Source: Ruminococcus sp. CAG:488
Lineage (GTDB): Bacteria > Bacillota > Clostridia > Oscillospirales > Acutalibacteraceae
Assembly: GCA_000434055.1 (NCBI GenBank)
Contig: HF999647.1
Coordinates: forward strand, 376,208-440,207
Reading direction: 5' to 3'
DNA: 64,000 nucleotides
Below, in pieces: positions 26,968 through 35,070 of this stretch; position 1 is the first letter of the stretch, and every line of letters starts with the position of its first letter. The translations under genes and the position numbers were made by a program. The notes beneath the pieces were generated by a model, which searched no databases, was not told where the DNA came from, and was given only the letters and a program-made list of their open reading frames with translations.

Positions 26968-27445
26968 CAACTGGATAGAGGAATGTTACAGTACATATTA
27001 TAAGCAATATTTTAAAGGAATGAAGTATAAAAAATCAGCATGGATTGATTACGGAGATCAAGAGAGCCATGAACACTGCCTTTTTTGTGCAAAGCGAATC
27101 AGTTGCGGCGATGCTGTTGATAACGATCAACAGGCATATGAATCATCAGATGAGCGAGCATGGCTTTGCTCAGATTGTTTTGAAAAACTTCTTTCCTATC
27201 ATAAAATAGCACTTATTCCGAACAACGTCACGATGGTTGAAACGGGATTGAATGAGGGAAAGACCGTAACTTTTTCATTAAACAATGAAAGATATATTTT
27301 GAAAAAAACAGACGAAAAAATCTGTGTTTCTCACAACGGAAATAAAAGCTTTTATTCAAGCTTTTCTGAGATGAAGAGCAATCAGAAATTTTACAACAAA
27401 ATTCTCGATGAAGTAATTGATGAAATTTTTATGTCTATAACATAA
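26960..27445 (+). CDS. putative immunity-like protein with zinc knuckles
   Basis: 161-aa protein starting MDNNWIEECYSTYY. The ATG at 26960 lies inside the last codons of the DUF4417-toxin gene, nine bases after GAAGGAG, so translation is coupled; an in-frame upstream ATG at 26846 would overlap the toxin domain and lacks a site. Residues about 25-75 hold a zinc-binding-type arrangement: EHCLFCAKRISCG, then ERAWLCSDCFEKL. The first part of this pattern is shared with many small proteins encoded just after polymorphic-toxin genes. The C-terminal half is charged and probably alpha/beta. The immunity role is inferred from gene order only. Followed by a strong terminator at 27451. Confidence 0.6.
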   Translation: MDNNWIEECYSTYYKQYFKGMKYKKSAWIDYGDQESHEHCLFCAKRISCGDAVDNDQQAYESSDERAWLCSDCFEKLLSYHKIALIPNNVTMVETGLNEGKTVTFSLNNERYILKKTDEKICVSHNGNKSFYSSFSEMKSNQKFYNKILDEVIDEIFMSIT

Positions 27446-27450
27446 AAAGA

Positions 27451-27484
27451 CACCGACAGGAATCAAATTGAAATCCTGTCGGTG
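27451..27484. terminator. bidirectional terminator
   Basis: 12-bp arms CACCGACAGGAT-like (27451-27462) and ATCCTGTCGGTG (27473-27484), flanked by A-run and T-run, between the convergent immunity-like gene and the gene at 27489. Confidence 0.85.
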
Positions 27485-27488
27485 ATTT

Positions 27489-27914
27489 TTATTCTTCAAT
27501 ATAGCTTTCCATACATTTGCGAATTTCCTTGAACGCCTTCATTGCGTTGAAAGGCAAAATCTGTTTGCTCGAAATTTTATACGCCTTTGCTTCGCCGTCC
27601 TCGGAAACGGCAATTCGCACGGTCGTTATTTCCTCATCACTGACAAGTACGGGATTTTCCGTCCTGGCAGACCATCGCAGCATTCTGTATCGGTCAACGA
27701 TTCTTGCAAGCTCATCAAAAATTTCAATGCCGATGTCATAATATTTCTCACGGTCAAAGGTCATTTGATTAACAACATTTGACACGGCGAGCTCAGCCGT
27801 TTTATCGCCTGTTTTGGACGCCCTGAGAGAGTAAGCCCCGCCCTCAATTCCGCCGCTGACGGTGTATTCGCATTTAATAATATCACCCTTGCGCTCTGTT
27901 CTGAATTCTGCCAT
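27489..27914 (-). CDS. conserved hypothetical protein
   Basis: 141-aa soluble protein of mixed alpha/beta character, unrecognised. It begins MAEFRTERKGDIIKCEYTVSGG, a beta-rich start, and ends with a helical segment KAFKEIRKCMESYIEE. The start at 27914 has GGGAG nine bases upstream; an in-frame ATG at 27923 is less likely because it overlaps that site. No signal peptide, membrane span or metal motif is seen. It is transcribed away from tcdA with a 158-bp upstream gap that contains a 21-bp palindrome (27984-28004). It may be related to clostridial DUF6145-type proteins, but this is a guess. Confidence 0.6.
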   Translation of the reverse strand: MAEFRTERKGDIIKCEYTVSGGIEGGAYSLRASKTGDKTAELAVSNVVNQMTFDREKYYDIGIEIFDELARIVDRYRMLRWSARTENPVLVSDEEITTVRIAVSEDGEAKAYKISSKQILPFNAMKAFKEIRKCMESYIEE

Positions 27915-27983
27915 GATTTTCACTCCCGTTCATTATATTTTATCTCATTTTTATTTTATCAAAACGGGAAATAAAACGCAATA

Positions 27984-28004
27984 TATATTGAAAATTTCAA
28001 TATA
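27984..28004. promoter_or_regulatory. 21-bp palindrome, possible operator
   Basis: Perfect 10-bp arms TATATTGAAA and TTTCAATATA around a single A. It lies about 70 bp upstream of the gene at 27914 (minus) and beyond the tcdA terminator. It could be a repressor site or simple AT-rich palindrome. Confidence 0.35.
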
Positions 28005-28036
28005 AAAAAATAAGCTCCGCAATTTGTGAACTATAA

Positions 28037-28071
28037 CGAAAAGGACTGCGCAAAAATGCAACAGCCCTTTT
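28037..28071 (-). terminator. terminator of hydE-tcdA
   Basis: Hairpin formed on the minus strand by AAAGGGCTGTTGCA and TGCGCAGTCCTTT with a few mismatches, ending in TTTTC, immediately after the tcdA stop. The adjacent CCGCAATTTGTG (28017-28028) also occurs in the dispersed repeat copy near ffh. Confidence 0.65.
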
Positions 28072-28072
28072 G

Positions 28073-28849
28073 TTATGCTCCTATTCCTCTGCCTTTGAAG
28101 CCTGTAATGTCTTTTATGACCTCGCCTGCGATTATCAATCCCACTACCGACGGAACGAAAGCAGTGCTCCCGGGAACCTGTCTGCGCTGTGTGCATTTTC
28201 TCGCTGTTTCCGGAGGGCAGATGCAATGCTGACGGCAGCTTATTGCCATATCGTCGATCGGCGTTATCGGCAGTTCCTTTGAATAAACCACCTTGAGCTT
28301 TTTGATTTTTCTTTTCTTCAGTTCGGTTCGCATTACCTTTGCCAAGGGGCAGACAGAGGTTTTAAAAATATCCGCGACCTCAAATGCCGTCGGGTCAACC
28401 TTGTTGCCTGCTCCCATTGAGGAAATTATCGGCGTCTTTGTCTTGTTAGCGTTTTCAACAAGCGCAAGCTTGCCTGTGACCGTGTCAATGGCGTCAACGA
28501 TATAGTCATACTGTGAAAAGTCGAATTGATCGGCAGTCTCCGGTGTGTAGAAAATTCTGTGCTTGTTCACGATTGCTTCGGGATTTATCTCGGCAATTCT
28601 TTCTTCGGCAACGTCAACCTTGTACTTTCCTACGGTTTTGTGTGTCGCAAGAAGCTGGCGGTTGATGTTTGTCAGGCAAACCTTGTCGTCGTCGATTAAA
28701 TCAAGAGTGCCGACTCCCGAGCGTGCAAGTGCCTCGGCTGTGAAGCTGCCTACTCCGCCGATTCCGAAAATCGCAACACGGGAATTCTTCAGCTTTTCCA
28801 TTGCCTCGTGTCCGTATATAAGCTCTGTTCTTGAAAACTGATTAAGCAT
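28073..28849 (-). CDS. tcdA: tRNA threonylcarbamoyladenosine dehydratase TcdA
   Basis: 258-aa ThiF/E1-like enzyme (also CsdL/YgdL) that cyclises t6A37 to ct6A in tRNA using ATP. The N-terminus MLNQFSRTELIYGHEAMEKL leads to the nucleotide-binding VAIFGIGGVGSFTAEALARSGVG and the ATP-site acidic motif DLIDDDKVCLTNINRQ. The catalytic-type Cys region reads KTSVCPLAKVMRTELKKR. The C-terminus has SCRQHCICPPETARKC, a Cys cluster. It follows hydE by two bases and is the second gene of that operon, an arrangement that probably only reflects co-transcription. Confidence 0.92.
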   Translation of the reverse strand: MLNQFSRTELIYGHEAMEKLKNSRVAIFGIGGVGSFTAEALARSGVGTLDLIDDDKVCLTNINRQLLATHKTVGKYKVDVAEERIAEINPEAIVNKHRIFYTPETADQFDFSQYDYIVDAIDTVTGKLALVENANKTKTPIISSMGAGNKVDPTAFEVADIFKTSVCPLAKVMRTELKKRKIKKLKVVYSKELPITPIDDMAISCRQHCICPPETARKCTQRRQVPGSTAFVPSVVGLIIAGEVIKDITGFKGRGIGA

Positions 28850-28851
28850 AA

Positions 28852-29892
28852 TTATTCCTCGATCTTTTTGACATTTCCGATGTCCGTTACAATTTTATAT
28901 CCTGCCGACTCAACACGTCTTTCGAGACAGCCTCGGCACTGAGCCGCTTCCTCCCCCGTGCAAATTTTATTCTCATAGAGCGAATATAATTTTCGTACCG
29001 AAACAGGGGAAAGGTTCGGCATAACGACATTTGCGCCTGCCTTCAACCCAAGCTCACGACCCTGCGGATGAATTGTTCCGAGTGCTGTCGTTGACGGAAT
29101 GAGTGCATAGGGGAACATAAGCCTGAGAATTGAAACAAGTCTTAGCGTGAGAAGAACATTTCCGCTTTTAAACTCGGCAAACGGCGTGTCCGCATGGGTA
29201 ATATAAGGGCCTATACCAATCATGTCGGGCTTAAGTTTCTGCAAAAAGCGCAAATCACAAATGAGATTTGAAACCGTTTGATACGGCGAACCGACCATGA
29301 ACCCCGAACCGACCTGATAGCCGATTTCCTTTAAATCAAAAAGACAGCGCTTTCGGCTTTCAAGACTCATTGAGCCGGGGTGAAGCTTGCCGTAATGCTC
29401 GTCATCTGCGGTTTCATGGCGAAGCAGATATCTGTCTGCGCCTGCATCGAAAAATGCCTGATAGCTTTTTCTCGATTTTTCTCCGATTGAAAGCGTGACT
29501 GCACAATCGGGATAGTGGCGCTTTATCTCGGAGATAATATCGCAAATCATTTCGTCCGTATAGTACGGATCCTCTCCTCCCTGCATAACAAAGGTGCGGA
29601 AGCCGAGCCGATATCCCTCGTCGCAGCAGAGAAGAATTTCTTCTTTTGTCAGCCGATAGCGTTCGGCTTTTTTGTTATCACGTCTGATACCGCAATAGTA
29701 GCAGTTGTTGCGGCAATAGTTGGTGAATTCGATAAGACCTCGGATATAAACCTTATCGCCGTAATTCTCTCTGCGGCGGATATCTGCAGCATGGGCGAGC
29801 GGCTCATTAAAGCTGTCGCTTTCAAGCAATGTTTTTAACTCCTCATCAGACAAATCACCCGTGTTAAAGAGCTTATCAACCAAATCATTCAT
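28852..29892 (-). CDS. hydE: [FeFe]-hydrogenase H-cluster maturase HydE
   Basis: 346-aa radical SAM enzyme that works with HydF and HydG to build the H-cluster of [FeFe] hydrogenase. The radical SAM [4Fe-4S] motif CRNNCYYCG follows RGLIEFTNY; MQGGEDPYYTDEM, LLRHETADDEHYGKLHPG and MPNLSPVSVRKLY are HydE signatures (BioB-like fold). The C-terminal CRGCLERRVESAGY is usual. The presence of HydE implies a hydrogenase elsewhere and a fermentative anaerobe. A consensus promoter lies at 29947-29975, and GGCGGTGACG is the ribosome binding site. Confidence 0.95.
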   Translation of the reverse strand: MNDLVDKLFNTGDLSDEELKTLLESDSFNEPLAHAADIRRRENYGDKVYIRGLIEFTNYCRNNCYYCGIRRDNKKAERYRLTKEEILLCCDEGYRLGFRTFVMQGGEDPYYTDEMICDIISEIKRHYPDCAVTLSIGEKSRKSYQAFFDAGADRYLLRHETADDEHYGKLHPGSMSLESRKRCLFDLKEIGYQVGSGFMVGSPYQTVSNLICDLRFLQKLKPDMIGIGPYITHADTPFAEFKSGNVLLTLRLVSILRLMFPYALIPSTTALGTIHPQGRELGLKAGANVVMPNLSPVSVRKLYSLYENKICTGEEAAQCRGCLERRVESAGYKIVTDIGNVKKIEE

Positions 29893-29946
29893 ATCGTCAC
29901 CGCCTTTTTTGAAAGAATTAACCTATTAAAATGATAGACTTTTTAT

Positions 29947-29975
29947 ATTATATAAAAGTATGAGTTAAAAGTCAA
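29947..29975 (-). promoter_or_regulatory. sigma-A promoter of hydE-tcdA
   Basis: Minus-strand TTGACT (29970-29975) and TATAAT (29947-29952), 17-bp spacer. Confidence 0.8.
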
Positions 29976-30042
29976 TATTTAAGAATATAAATATTCATAT
30001 ATGAATAAAATCATATCAAACGAAAAAAATAATAAAAAACTA

Positions 30043-30071
30043 TTGACAAAACAGATGAACAGTACTATAAT
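30043..30071 (+). promoter_or_regulatory. sigma-A promoter of initiator tRNA
   Basis: Perfect TTGACA (30043-30048), 17-bp spacer and TATAAT (30066-30071), 34 bp before the mature tRNA 5' end. Confidence 0.9.
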
Positions 30072-30105
30072 AATTAAGCGCCTTGAGAGAGGGGCAAAGA
30101 AATAT

Positions 30106-30181
<76 letters not shown>

Positions 30182-30186
30182 TAAAG

Positions 30187-30215
30187 GAGTAGGTCAAGAG
30201 ACCTGCTCTTTTTTT
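30187..30215 (+). terminator. terminator of tRNA-fMet
   Basis: GAGTAGGTC / GACCTGCTC stem with AAGA loop and seven T residues. An identical copy occurs at 30436-30464. Confidence 0.9.
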
Positions 30216-30390
30216 CTTTCAGGGTTATGACGCGACGAGCTACGCTCGTTGGGGCGAAGCGGCACGCCGCCGCCGGTGGCGGATACAGGCGTGGTGCTGA
30301 GGTGAGAAAACAAGGAGAACTGTGAAGCGCTCCAAGCGAGCAGGGCGACTATGTTTTCGAGGGGCAAGCAAGGCAAGGCCTTGTGAGACA

Positions 30391-30464
30391 AACCCGAAGG
30401 TCGTTGGTTCAAGTCCAGCCTCCGCAACCATAAAGGAGTAGGTCAAGAGACCTGCTCTTTTTTT
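30391..30464 (+). repeat. 74-bp duplication of tRNA-fMet 3' half plus terminator
   Basis: Identical over 74 bp to 30142-30215, starting in the anticodon stem (AACCCGAAGG) and running through the T arm, CCA and the complete terminator. The intervening 175 bp (30216-30390) is GC-rich with strong small palindromes (ACGAGC/GCTCGT near 30236 and CAAGGC/GCCTTG near 30370). Minus-strand frames here, such as 30194-30427, are the well-known type of spurious ORF produced by antisense tRNA sequence. The half tRNA lacks the 5' acceptor and D arm and cannot be functional. Confidence 0.9.
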
Positions 30465-30706
30465 GTGCGCGGTGCAAGGCGTGTTACAGTCAAAGATTTT
30501 TTGCAAAGCATTACCGACAGTCGGGTTGCATAATATTATATTATACATTATTATACGTTCTTTACTGAAATCGGTTGAAGGAATTTAATGTTTACAAATG
30601 GCGGTTCGGAACGGTGTGAATAGGAAATATATTTTTCAAAAAGTCGATTTTATGATTCAAAAGCAAAAAAATGTTAAAATAATGACTTTTTCAGGCTTTG
30701 TTAGCC
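30465..30706. other. AT-rich intergenic region without recognisable gene
   Basis: Only short AT-rich sequence with ATAATATTATATTATACATTA-like repeats around 30530-30556 is seen, between the tRNA duplicate and the promoter of the ABC transporter operon. No credible ORF or known RNA is recognised. Confidence 0.5.
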
Positions 30707-30735
30707 TTGACTAATTCGCAATTATAGATTAAACT
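30707..30735 (+). promoter_or_regulatory. promoter of amino-acid ABC operon with flanking inverted repeat
   Basis: TTGACT (30707-30712), 17-bp spacer, TAAACT (30730-30735). A perfect 8-bp inverted repeat, ATTCGCAA (30714-30721) and TTGCGAAT (30750-30757), brackets the -10 and start site, suggestive of a regulator binding two half-sites. Confidence 0.55.
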
Positions 30736-30781
30736 ATCTCTGTATTATTTTGCGAATCAATAATTGAAAGGATTTGAGTTC

Positions 30782-31549
30782 ATGAAAAAATTTATCGCAA
30801 TTCTTCTTTGCGTAGCTACAATGTTCTGCCTTTTCGCAGGCTGCGGCTCCAAGGGAGACGACAAGACAGATGAAAAAGTATGGAAGATTTCTACCGACAC
30901 AGTTTTCAGACCGTTTGAGTACAAGGATGCTTCGGGTAAGCTTGTTGGTATCGATGTTGAGATCCTTGCCGCTATAGCCGAGGATCAGGGCTTCAAGTAC
31001 GAGCTTAACAGCGTTGGCTGGGACGCATCTATCGCAGCATGTCAGTCAGGTCAGGCAGACGCCATGATCGCAGGTGCTTCTATCACAGAGAAGCGTAAGA
31101 GCGAGGGCTGGATTTTCTCAGACGGATATTATCACTGCACACAGACAATGACAGTTGCTGCTGATTCCACAATCAAGGGCTTTGAGGATCTCAAGGGCAA
31201 GCAGGTTGCAGTTAAGACAGGTACAATGGGTGCCGACTATGCAAACAGCCTTAAGGATAAGTATGGCTTCACAATCGCTTCATTTGAGGATTCTCCGACA
31301 ATGTATCAGGCAGTTATCGGCGGTCAGGCTGTTGCTTGCTTCGAGGATACACCGATCATGGTTGACTCCATCAAGAACGGCAATCTTGCACTTAAGGTTC
31401 TTGAGAACACGGCCAGCGAAGGCAGCGATTACGGTCTTGCTATCTTCAATTCGGCAAATCAGGAATTCCTCGATATGTTTAACGCAGGCCTTAAGAACAT
31501 TAAGACAAGCGGCAAGTATGACGAAATCATCAACAAGTACGTTGGCTAA
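30782..31549 (+). CDS. amino-acid ABC transporter substrate-binding lipoprotein
   Basis: 255-aa family 3 solute-binding protein for polar amino acids. The signal peptide MKKFIAILLCVATMFC ends in the lipobox LFAGC, so it is anchored outside the membrane. WKISTDTVFRPFEYKDASGKLVGIDVEIL and QADAMIAGASITEKRKSEGW are the typical ligand-binding motifs. The start at 30782 has GAAAGGA nine bases upstream; the frame also opens at 30764, without a site. It is followed by permease and ATPase genes of the same system; a GC-rich hairpin (31562-31592) between them may set the relative expression of the binding protein. Specificity for glutamine, arginine or cystine cannot be decided from sequence. Confidence 0.93.
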   Translation: MKKFIAILLCVATMFCLFAGCGSKGDDKTDEKVWKISTDTVFRPFEYKDASGKLVGIDVEILAAIAEDQGFKYELNSVGWDASIAACQSGQADAMIAGASITEKRKSEGWIFSDGYYHCTQTMTVAADSTIKGFEDLKGKQVAVKTGTMGADYANSLKDKYGFTIASFEDSPTMYQAVIGGQAVACFEDTPIMVDSIKNGNLALKVLENTASEGSDYGLAIFNSANQEFLDMFNAGLKNIKTSGKYDEIINKYVG

Positions 31550-31561
31550 TTTTAAAAAATG

Positions 31562-31592
31562 AGCGGTGGGGCGTCTGCAAAGATGCCCTGCT
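31562..31592 (+). other. intercistronic hairpin in the ABC operon
   Basis: GGGGCGTCT and AGATGCCCT arms around GCAA, extended by AGC/GCT, with no long T-run. It is placed between binding protein and permease, where such hairpins commonly stabilise the upstream message. Confidence 0.55.
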
Positions 31593-31615
31593 GTTTGTCA
31601 AAAGGAGTCCGCTAA

Positions 31616-32287
31616 ATGGCAGATATAATTTCGGTTTACGGCAAGCTGTTGCTGGAGGCAATGGGACAGACGCTTATCATGGCTTTTTACAGCCTGATTT
31701 TCGCAAGTATTATCGGTCTCATTTTCGGTATGCTCAGTGTGCTTAAAAGTAAGGTATGCAACGTCATCGCACAGGTCTTTGTTGATATTATCCGCGGTGT
31801 TCCGATGATAGTTCTTGCATTTTTTGTTTTCTTCGGCGTACCTTACGCTTTGAAAAACTTTTTACACAGTACCTTTACATTCACCGCATTGCAGGCAGGT
31901 ATAATCTGTCTTTCGCTCAACTGCGGCGCATATATGTCGGAAATCATTCGTGCCGGAATTCAGTCCGTTGACGTCGGACAGATGGAGGCAGCAAGAAGTC
32001 TCGGAATTCCCTATTGGAAATCTATGCAGAAGGTCGTTCTTCCGCAGGCTATACGCACGATGATACCGAGCATCATCAATCAGTTTATTATCACGCTCAA
32101 GGATACCTCGATTCTTTCCGTTATCGGTTTCCCCGAGCTTGTAAATGCCGCAAAGAACGTCATTGCAATTAACTTTAAGTCGTTCCAGGTATGGCTTATT
32201 GTCGGCGTGATGTACCTTATCGTTATCACGATACTTTCCAAGGTTGCAAAGGCTCTTGAGAGGAGGATGAACCGTGGCCGTAAATAA
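31616..32287 (+). CDS. amino-acid ABC transporter permease
   Basis: 223-aa HisMQ-type inner membrane permease with five hydrophobic segments. [18 protein letters not shown] is the conserved N-terminal motif and the EAA loop reads [25 protein letters not shown], which contacts the ATPase. It would act as a homodimer with the ATPase encoded by the next gene. AAAGGAG lies nine bases before the ATG. The last 14 bases overlap the next gene, so the two are translationally coupled. Confidence 0.95.
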   Translation: MADIISVYGKLLLEAMGQTLIMAFYSLIFASIIGLIFGMLSVLKSKVCNVIAQVFVDIIRGVPMIVLAFFVFFGVPYALKNFLHSTFTFTALQAGIICLSLNCGAYMSEIIRAGIQSVDVGQMEAARSLGIPYWKSMQKVVLPQAIRTMIPSIINQFIITLKDTSILSVIGFPELVNAAKNVIAINFKSFQVWLIVGVMYLIVITILSKVAKALERRMNRGRK

Positions 32288-33020
32288 AAACAACGTTAAA
32301 ATTCACGTTTCTCACCTTAAAAAGAGCTTCGGTCATTTGGAGGTTATCAAGGATATCTCGACCGATATATATGAGGGCGAGGTTGTCGTTATCCTCGGAC
32401 CGTCGGGCAGCGGCAAGTCAACTTTTCTTCGCTGTATAAACCGTCTCGAAGAGCCGACAGGCGGCGAGATCATTGTTGACGGTAAGGCGATTACGGATAA
32501 AAAAGCCGACCTCAACAAGATTCGGGAGAACATCGGAATGGTGTTCCAGCACTTCAATCTTTTCAACAACCTCAACGTTATTCAGAATCTTATGCTTGCT
32601 CCCGTTCAGCTTAAAAAGGCTTCAAAGGAAAAAGCAAAAGAGGAAGCAATGGCAATGCTTAAAAAGGTCGGACTTGAGGACAAGGCGGAGTCTTATCCGC
32701 ATCAGCTCTCCGGCGGACAGAAGCAGAGAGTTGCAATCGCACGTTCTCTTTGCATGAATCCCGATATCATGCTCTTTGACGAGCCGACATCGGCGCTTGA
32801 CCCCGAAATGGTCGGCGAGGTTCTCCAGGTTATGAAGGATCTTGCGGCAGAGGGAATGACAATGGCAATCGTTACCCATGAGATAGGCTTTGCCCGTGAG
32901 GTTGCCGACCGAGTGCTTTTCATTGACGACGGCTATATTATCGAAGAAGGTACGCCGCAGGAGGTTATCCTCAATCCGAAAGAGCCGAGGGCAATTGATT
33001 TCTTCAACAAGGTTCTTTAA
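32274..33020 (+). CDS. amino-acid ABC transporter ATP-binding protein (GlnQ-like)
   Basis: 248-aa ABC ATPase. Walker [11 protein letters not shown]-loop VFQHFNLF, signature [15 protein letters not shown], Walker [13 protein letters not shown] and switch His in VTHEIGFA are all present. It starts with GTG at 32274 behind AGAGGAGG, inside the permease gene. Third gene of the operon, energising uptake by the permease. A terminator follows at 33035. Confidence 0.96.
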   Translation: MAVNKNNVKIHVSHLKKSFGHLEVIKDISTDIYEGEVVVILGPSGSGKSTFLRCINRLEEPTGGEIIVDGKAITDKKADLNKIRENIGMVFQHFNLFNNLNVIQNLMLAPVQLKKASKEKAKEEAMAMLKKVGLEDKAESYPHQLSGGQKQRVAIARSLCMNPDIMLFDEPTSALDPEMVGEVLQVMKDLAAEGMTMAIVTHEIGFAREVADRVLFIDDGYIIEEGTPQEVILNPKEPRAIDFFNKVL

Positions 33021-33034
33021 TCAACAAATAATAA

Positions 33035-33072
33035 AGCAGAGATTTTCCAAAACGGAAGATCTTTGCTTTTTT
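33035..33072 (+). terminator. terminator of the amino-acid ABC operon
   Basis: 14-base arms AGCAGAGATTTTCC / GGAAGATCTTTGCT with two mismatches or wobbles and a T-run. It may also serve the convergent MATE gene. Confidence 0.8.
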
Positions 33073-33093
33073 AATTATATTTATATGTCGTTA

Positions 33094-34425
33094 TTATATG
33101 TAATTGTATTTCTTGCGCTTGGCAAAAAGGAAGATGAGGGAGAGGATAAACGCGAAAAACTCCGCAACCGTGATTGCCCACCATATACCGTCCACGCCGA
33201 GAAATATCGGAAGTATAAGAACCGACGAGGTTTGAAAAATCAGCGTTCGCATGAAAGATATTGCTGCGGAAACCGCACCGTTGTTGAGAGCTGTAAAAAA
33301 CGATGAGGTGAAAATATTGAAGCCTGCCAGCAGGAATGAATAGGCGAACAATCTGAATGCGTGACGGGTCAATTCATAAAGCTCTTTATCATAGCCGACG
33401 AAAAGCTTCGCAAGCGGCGATGAAAGCGCAATCGCCAGTATTGTTAAAACAACGCCCGAAACGGCGCTGAGAAATGAGCTTTTTCTGAGCATGTTTTTCA
33501 GCTCATTGTGGTTCCGGGCTCCGAAATGGTAGCCCGTTATCGGTGCACAGCCGATCGCATATCCGATATAAATGGCAACGAAAATGAACTGAACATACAT
33601 CAGCACGCCGTAAGCGGAAACGCCGTCCTCGCCGACATATTTCATCAACTGGAAGTTGTAGATCATGCTGACAACGGATGAGGAAATATTGCTCATAAGC
33701 TCCGAGGAGCCGTTGCCGCAGGCGTTGAGAATAGGTTTTATTTCCAGCTTCGTTTTTGTCAGGCGCAATAGGCTTGAATTCTTCCTCAAGAAATAAATCA
33801 ACGGGAAAATCCCGCCAACGCATTGGCTCAGACCCGTTGCGATTGCCGCACCTGCAACGCCCCATTTGAAAACAATTATAAATATCGCATCAAGCGCCAT
33901 GTTCGCAATGCCTGCCAGCACCGTTGCGAGAAGTCCGAGCTTAGGCTTTTCGGCGGCGATGAGAAAGCTTTGGAAAACGTTCTGAAGCATGAATGCGACG
34001 GTAAAGCCTGTTACGATTCTGCCGTAAAGAACACAATCCGCCATCATCTCCTCGGTTGCGCCGAGGAACTTCGCTACCCACGGCATTGAAATAACGCCGA
34101 TGACAGAGAGCAAAGCGCCGAGAAGAAGCGTAAAAATAATCATCATTGTGAAAATTTCATTCGCTTTTTCCTTCTTGCCCTCGCCGAGAACCTTTGAGAC
34201 AAGCGCTGTTCCGCCAGTGCCTATCATGAAGCCGATGCCTCCGAGTATCATTACAAACGGCATAACGAGATTGATTGAGGCAAAGGCGGTTTTGCCTGCA
34301 AAATTTGAGACAAAAAGCCCGTCAACAACTCCGTAAATAGAAGTGAAAACCATCATTATTATTGACGGAAATACAAATCTTAAAAGCTTGGAATAAGTAA
34401 AGTGATCCGAAAGTTTTATCTTCAT
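33094..34425 (-). CDS. MATE-family efflux transporter
   Basis: 443-aa polytopic protein with about twelve hydrophobic segments, in two homologous halves. The first half holds IIMMVFTSIYGVVDGLFVSNFAG and GTGGTALVSKVLGEGKKEKAN, the classic MATE signatures; the second half repeats GCAPITGYHFGARNHNELK. It probably exports drugs or metabolites in exchange for Na+ or H+. The last bases of the upstream kinase-like gene overlap its ATG by four bases (ATGA). Transcribed with the kinase-like gene and perhaps radC. Confidence 0.93.
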   Translation of the reverse strand: MKIKLSDHFTYSKLLRFVFPSIIMMVFTSIYGVVDGLFVSNFAGKTAFASINLVMPFVMILGGIGFMIGTGGTALVSKVLGEGKKEKANEIFTMMIIFTLLLGALLSVIGVISMPWVAKFLGATEEMMADCVLYGRIVTGFTVAFMLQNVFQSFLIAAEKPKLGLLATVLAGIANMALDAIFIIVFKWGVAGAAIATGLSQCVGGIFPLIYFLRKNSSLLRLTKTKLEIKPILNACGNGSSELMSNISSSVVSMIYNFQLMKYVGEDGVSAYGVLMYVQFIFVAIYIGYAIGCAPITGYHFGARNHNELKNMLRKSSFLSAVSGVVLTILAIALSSPLAKLFVGYDKELYELTRHAFRLFAYSFLLAGFNIFTSSFFTALNNGAVSAAISFMRTLIFQTSSVLILPIFLGVDGIWWAITVAEFFAFILSLIFLFAKRKKYNYI

Positions 34426-35039
34426 GCCTGCTTATCCTTAAACCACTGCTTTGCATATTCGGCAATGAAGGGCGTAATCTCCTTTATATTCATATTTGTT
34501 GTGTTAACACAAAGGTCATAGCCGCGCTTGTCACCCCAGTCGGTGGAGGAAATCATGTTGTAGCTTGAGGCTCTGCCCTTGTCTATCTGTTTGATTTTCT
34601 TCTCTATTTCTTTGTCCGTGAGCTTGCTGCCGTCACCTGCACGCTTGCGGCATCTTGCGATTTTTGACTGCATATCGGCATAAACAAAGATACGGAACGG
34701 ATCGTATTTTTCAAGCAAAACATCTGCGGCTCTGCCGACGATTATGCAATCGCCCTTTTCGGCAAGCTCATTGATGATGTTGTGCTGAGCGGAAAGCAGT
34801 TTAACCGTCGGGTCGGGAGCGGAAATGTGAGAAAAAGCACATGCAAAGTGAATCTGAAACGTCGGCTGAATGCCTTTTTCCAAAGAATGTGCTACATAGT
34901 TTTCGTCAAGGTCGGCTTTCTTGGCAATTTCGGTGATAATCTCGCTGTCGTAATAGGCAATTCCGAGAACGTCGGAAAGCCTTTTGGCAATTTCACGACC
35001 GCCGCTTCCGAATTCACGGCTTACTGTAATTATTTTCAT
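34422..35039 (-). CDS. cytidylate kinase-like family protein
   Basis: 205-aa P-loop kinase of the cytidylate kinase-like (Cmk2) family, distinct from housekeeping Cmk. MKIITVSREFGSGGREIAKRL holds the P-loop (REFGSGGREIAK), CIIVGRAADVLL is the LID-adjacent segment, and RKRAGDGSKLTDKEIEKKI with HxxRAxYYxxxT-like KGRASSYNMISSTDWGD is typical. The true substrate is unknown. It starts at 35039 behind AAAGGAG; an in-frame TTG at 35048 has no room for a site. Its stop overlaps the MATE start codon (ATGA), indicating coupling; a MATE partner is a recurrent neighbour in clostridia, to my knowledge, but this is not certain. Confidence 0.85.
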   Translation of the reverse strand: MKIITVSREFGSGGREIAKRLSDVLGIAYYDSEIITEIAKKADLDENYVAHSLEKGIQPTFQIHFACAFSHISAPDPTVKLLSAQHNIINELAEKGDCIIVGRAADVLLEKYDPFRIFVYADMQSKIARCRKRAGDGSKLTDKEIEKKIKQIDKGRASSYNMISSTDWGDKRGYDLCVNTTNMNIKEITPFIAEYAKQWFKDKQA

Positions 35040-35070
35040 ATAAATCAATCTCCTTTCGGATTAAATGGCT

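Noticed and set aside
30194..30548. Minus-strand reading frames downstream of the tRNA (for example MRRLDLNQRPSG...)
   Set aside because: They are antisense translations of the tRNA half and terminator repeat, a well-known kind of spurious ORF near tRNA genes; no RBS and no protein-like composition.
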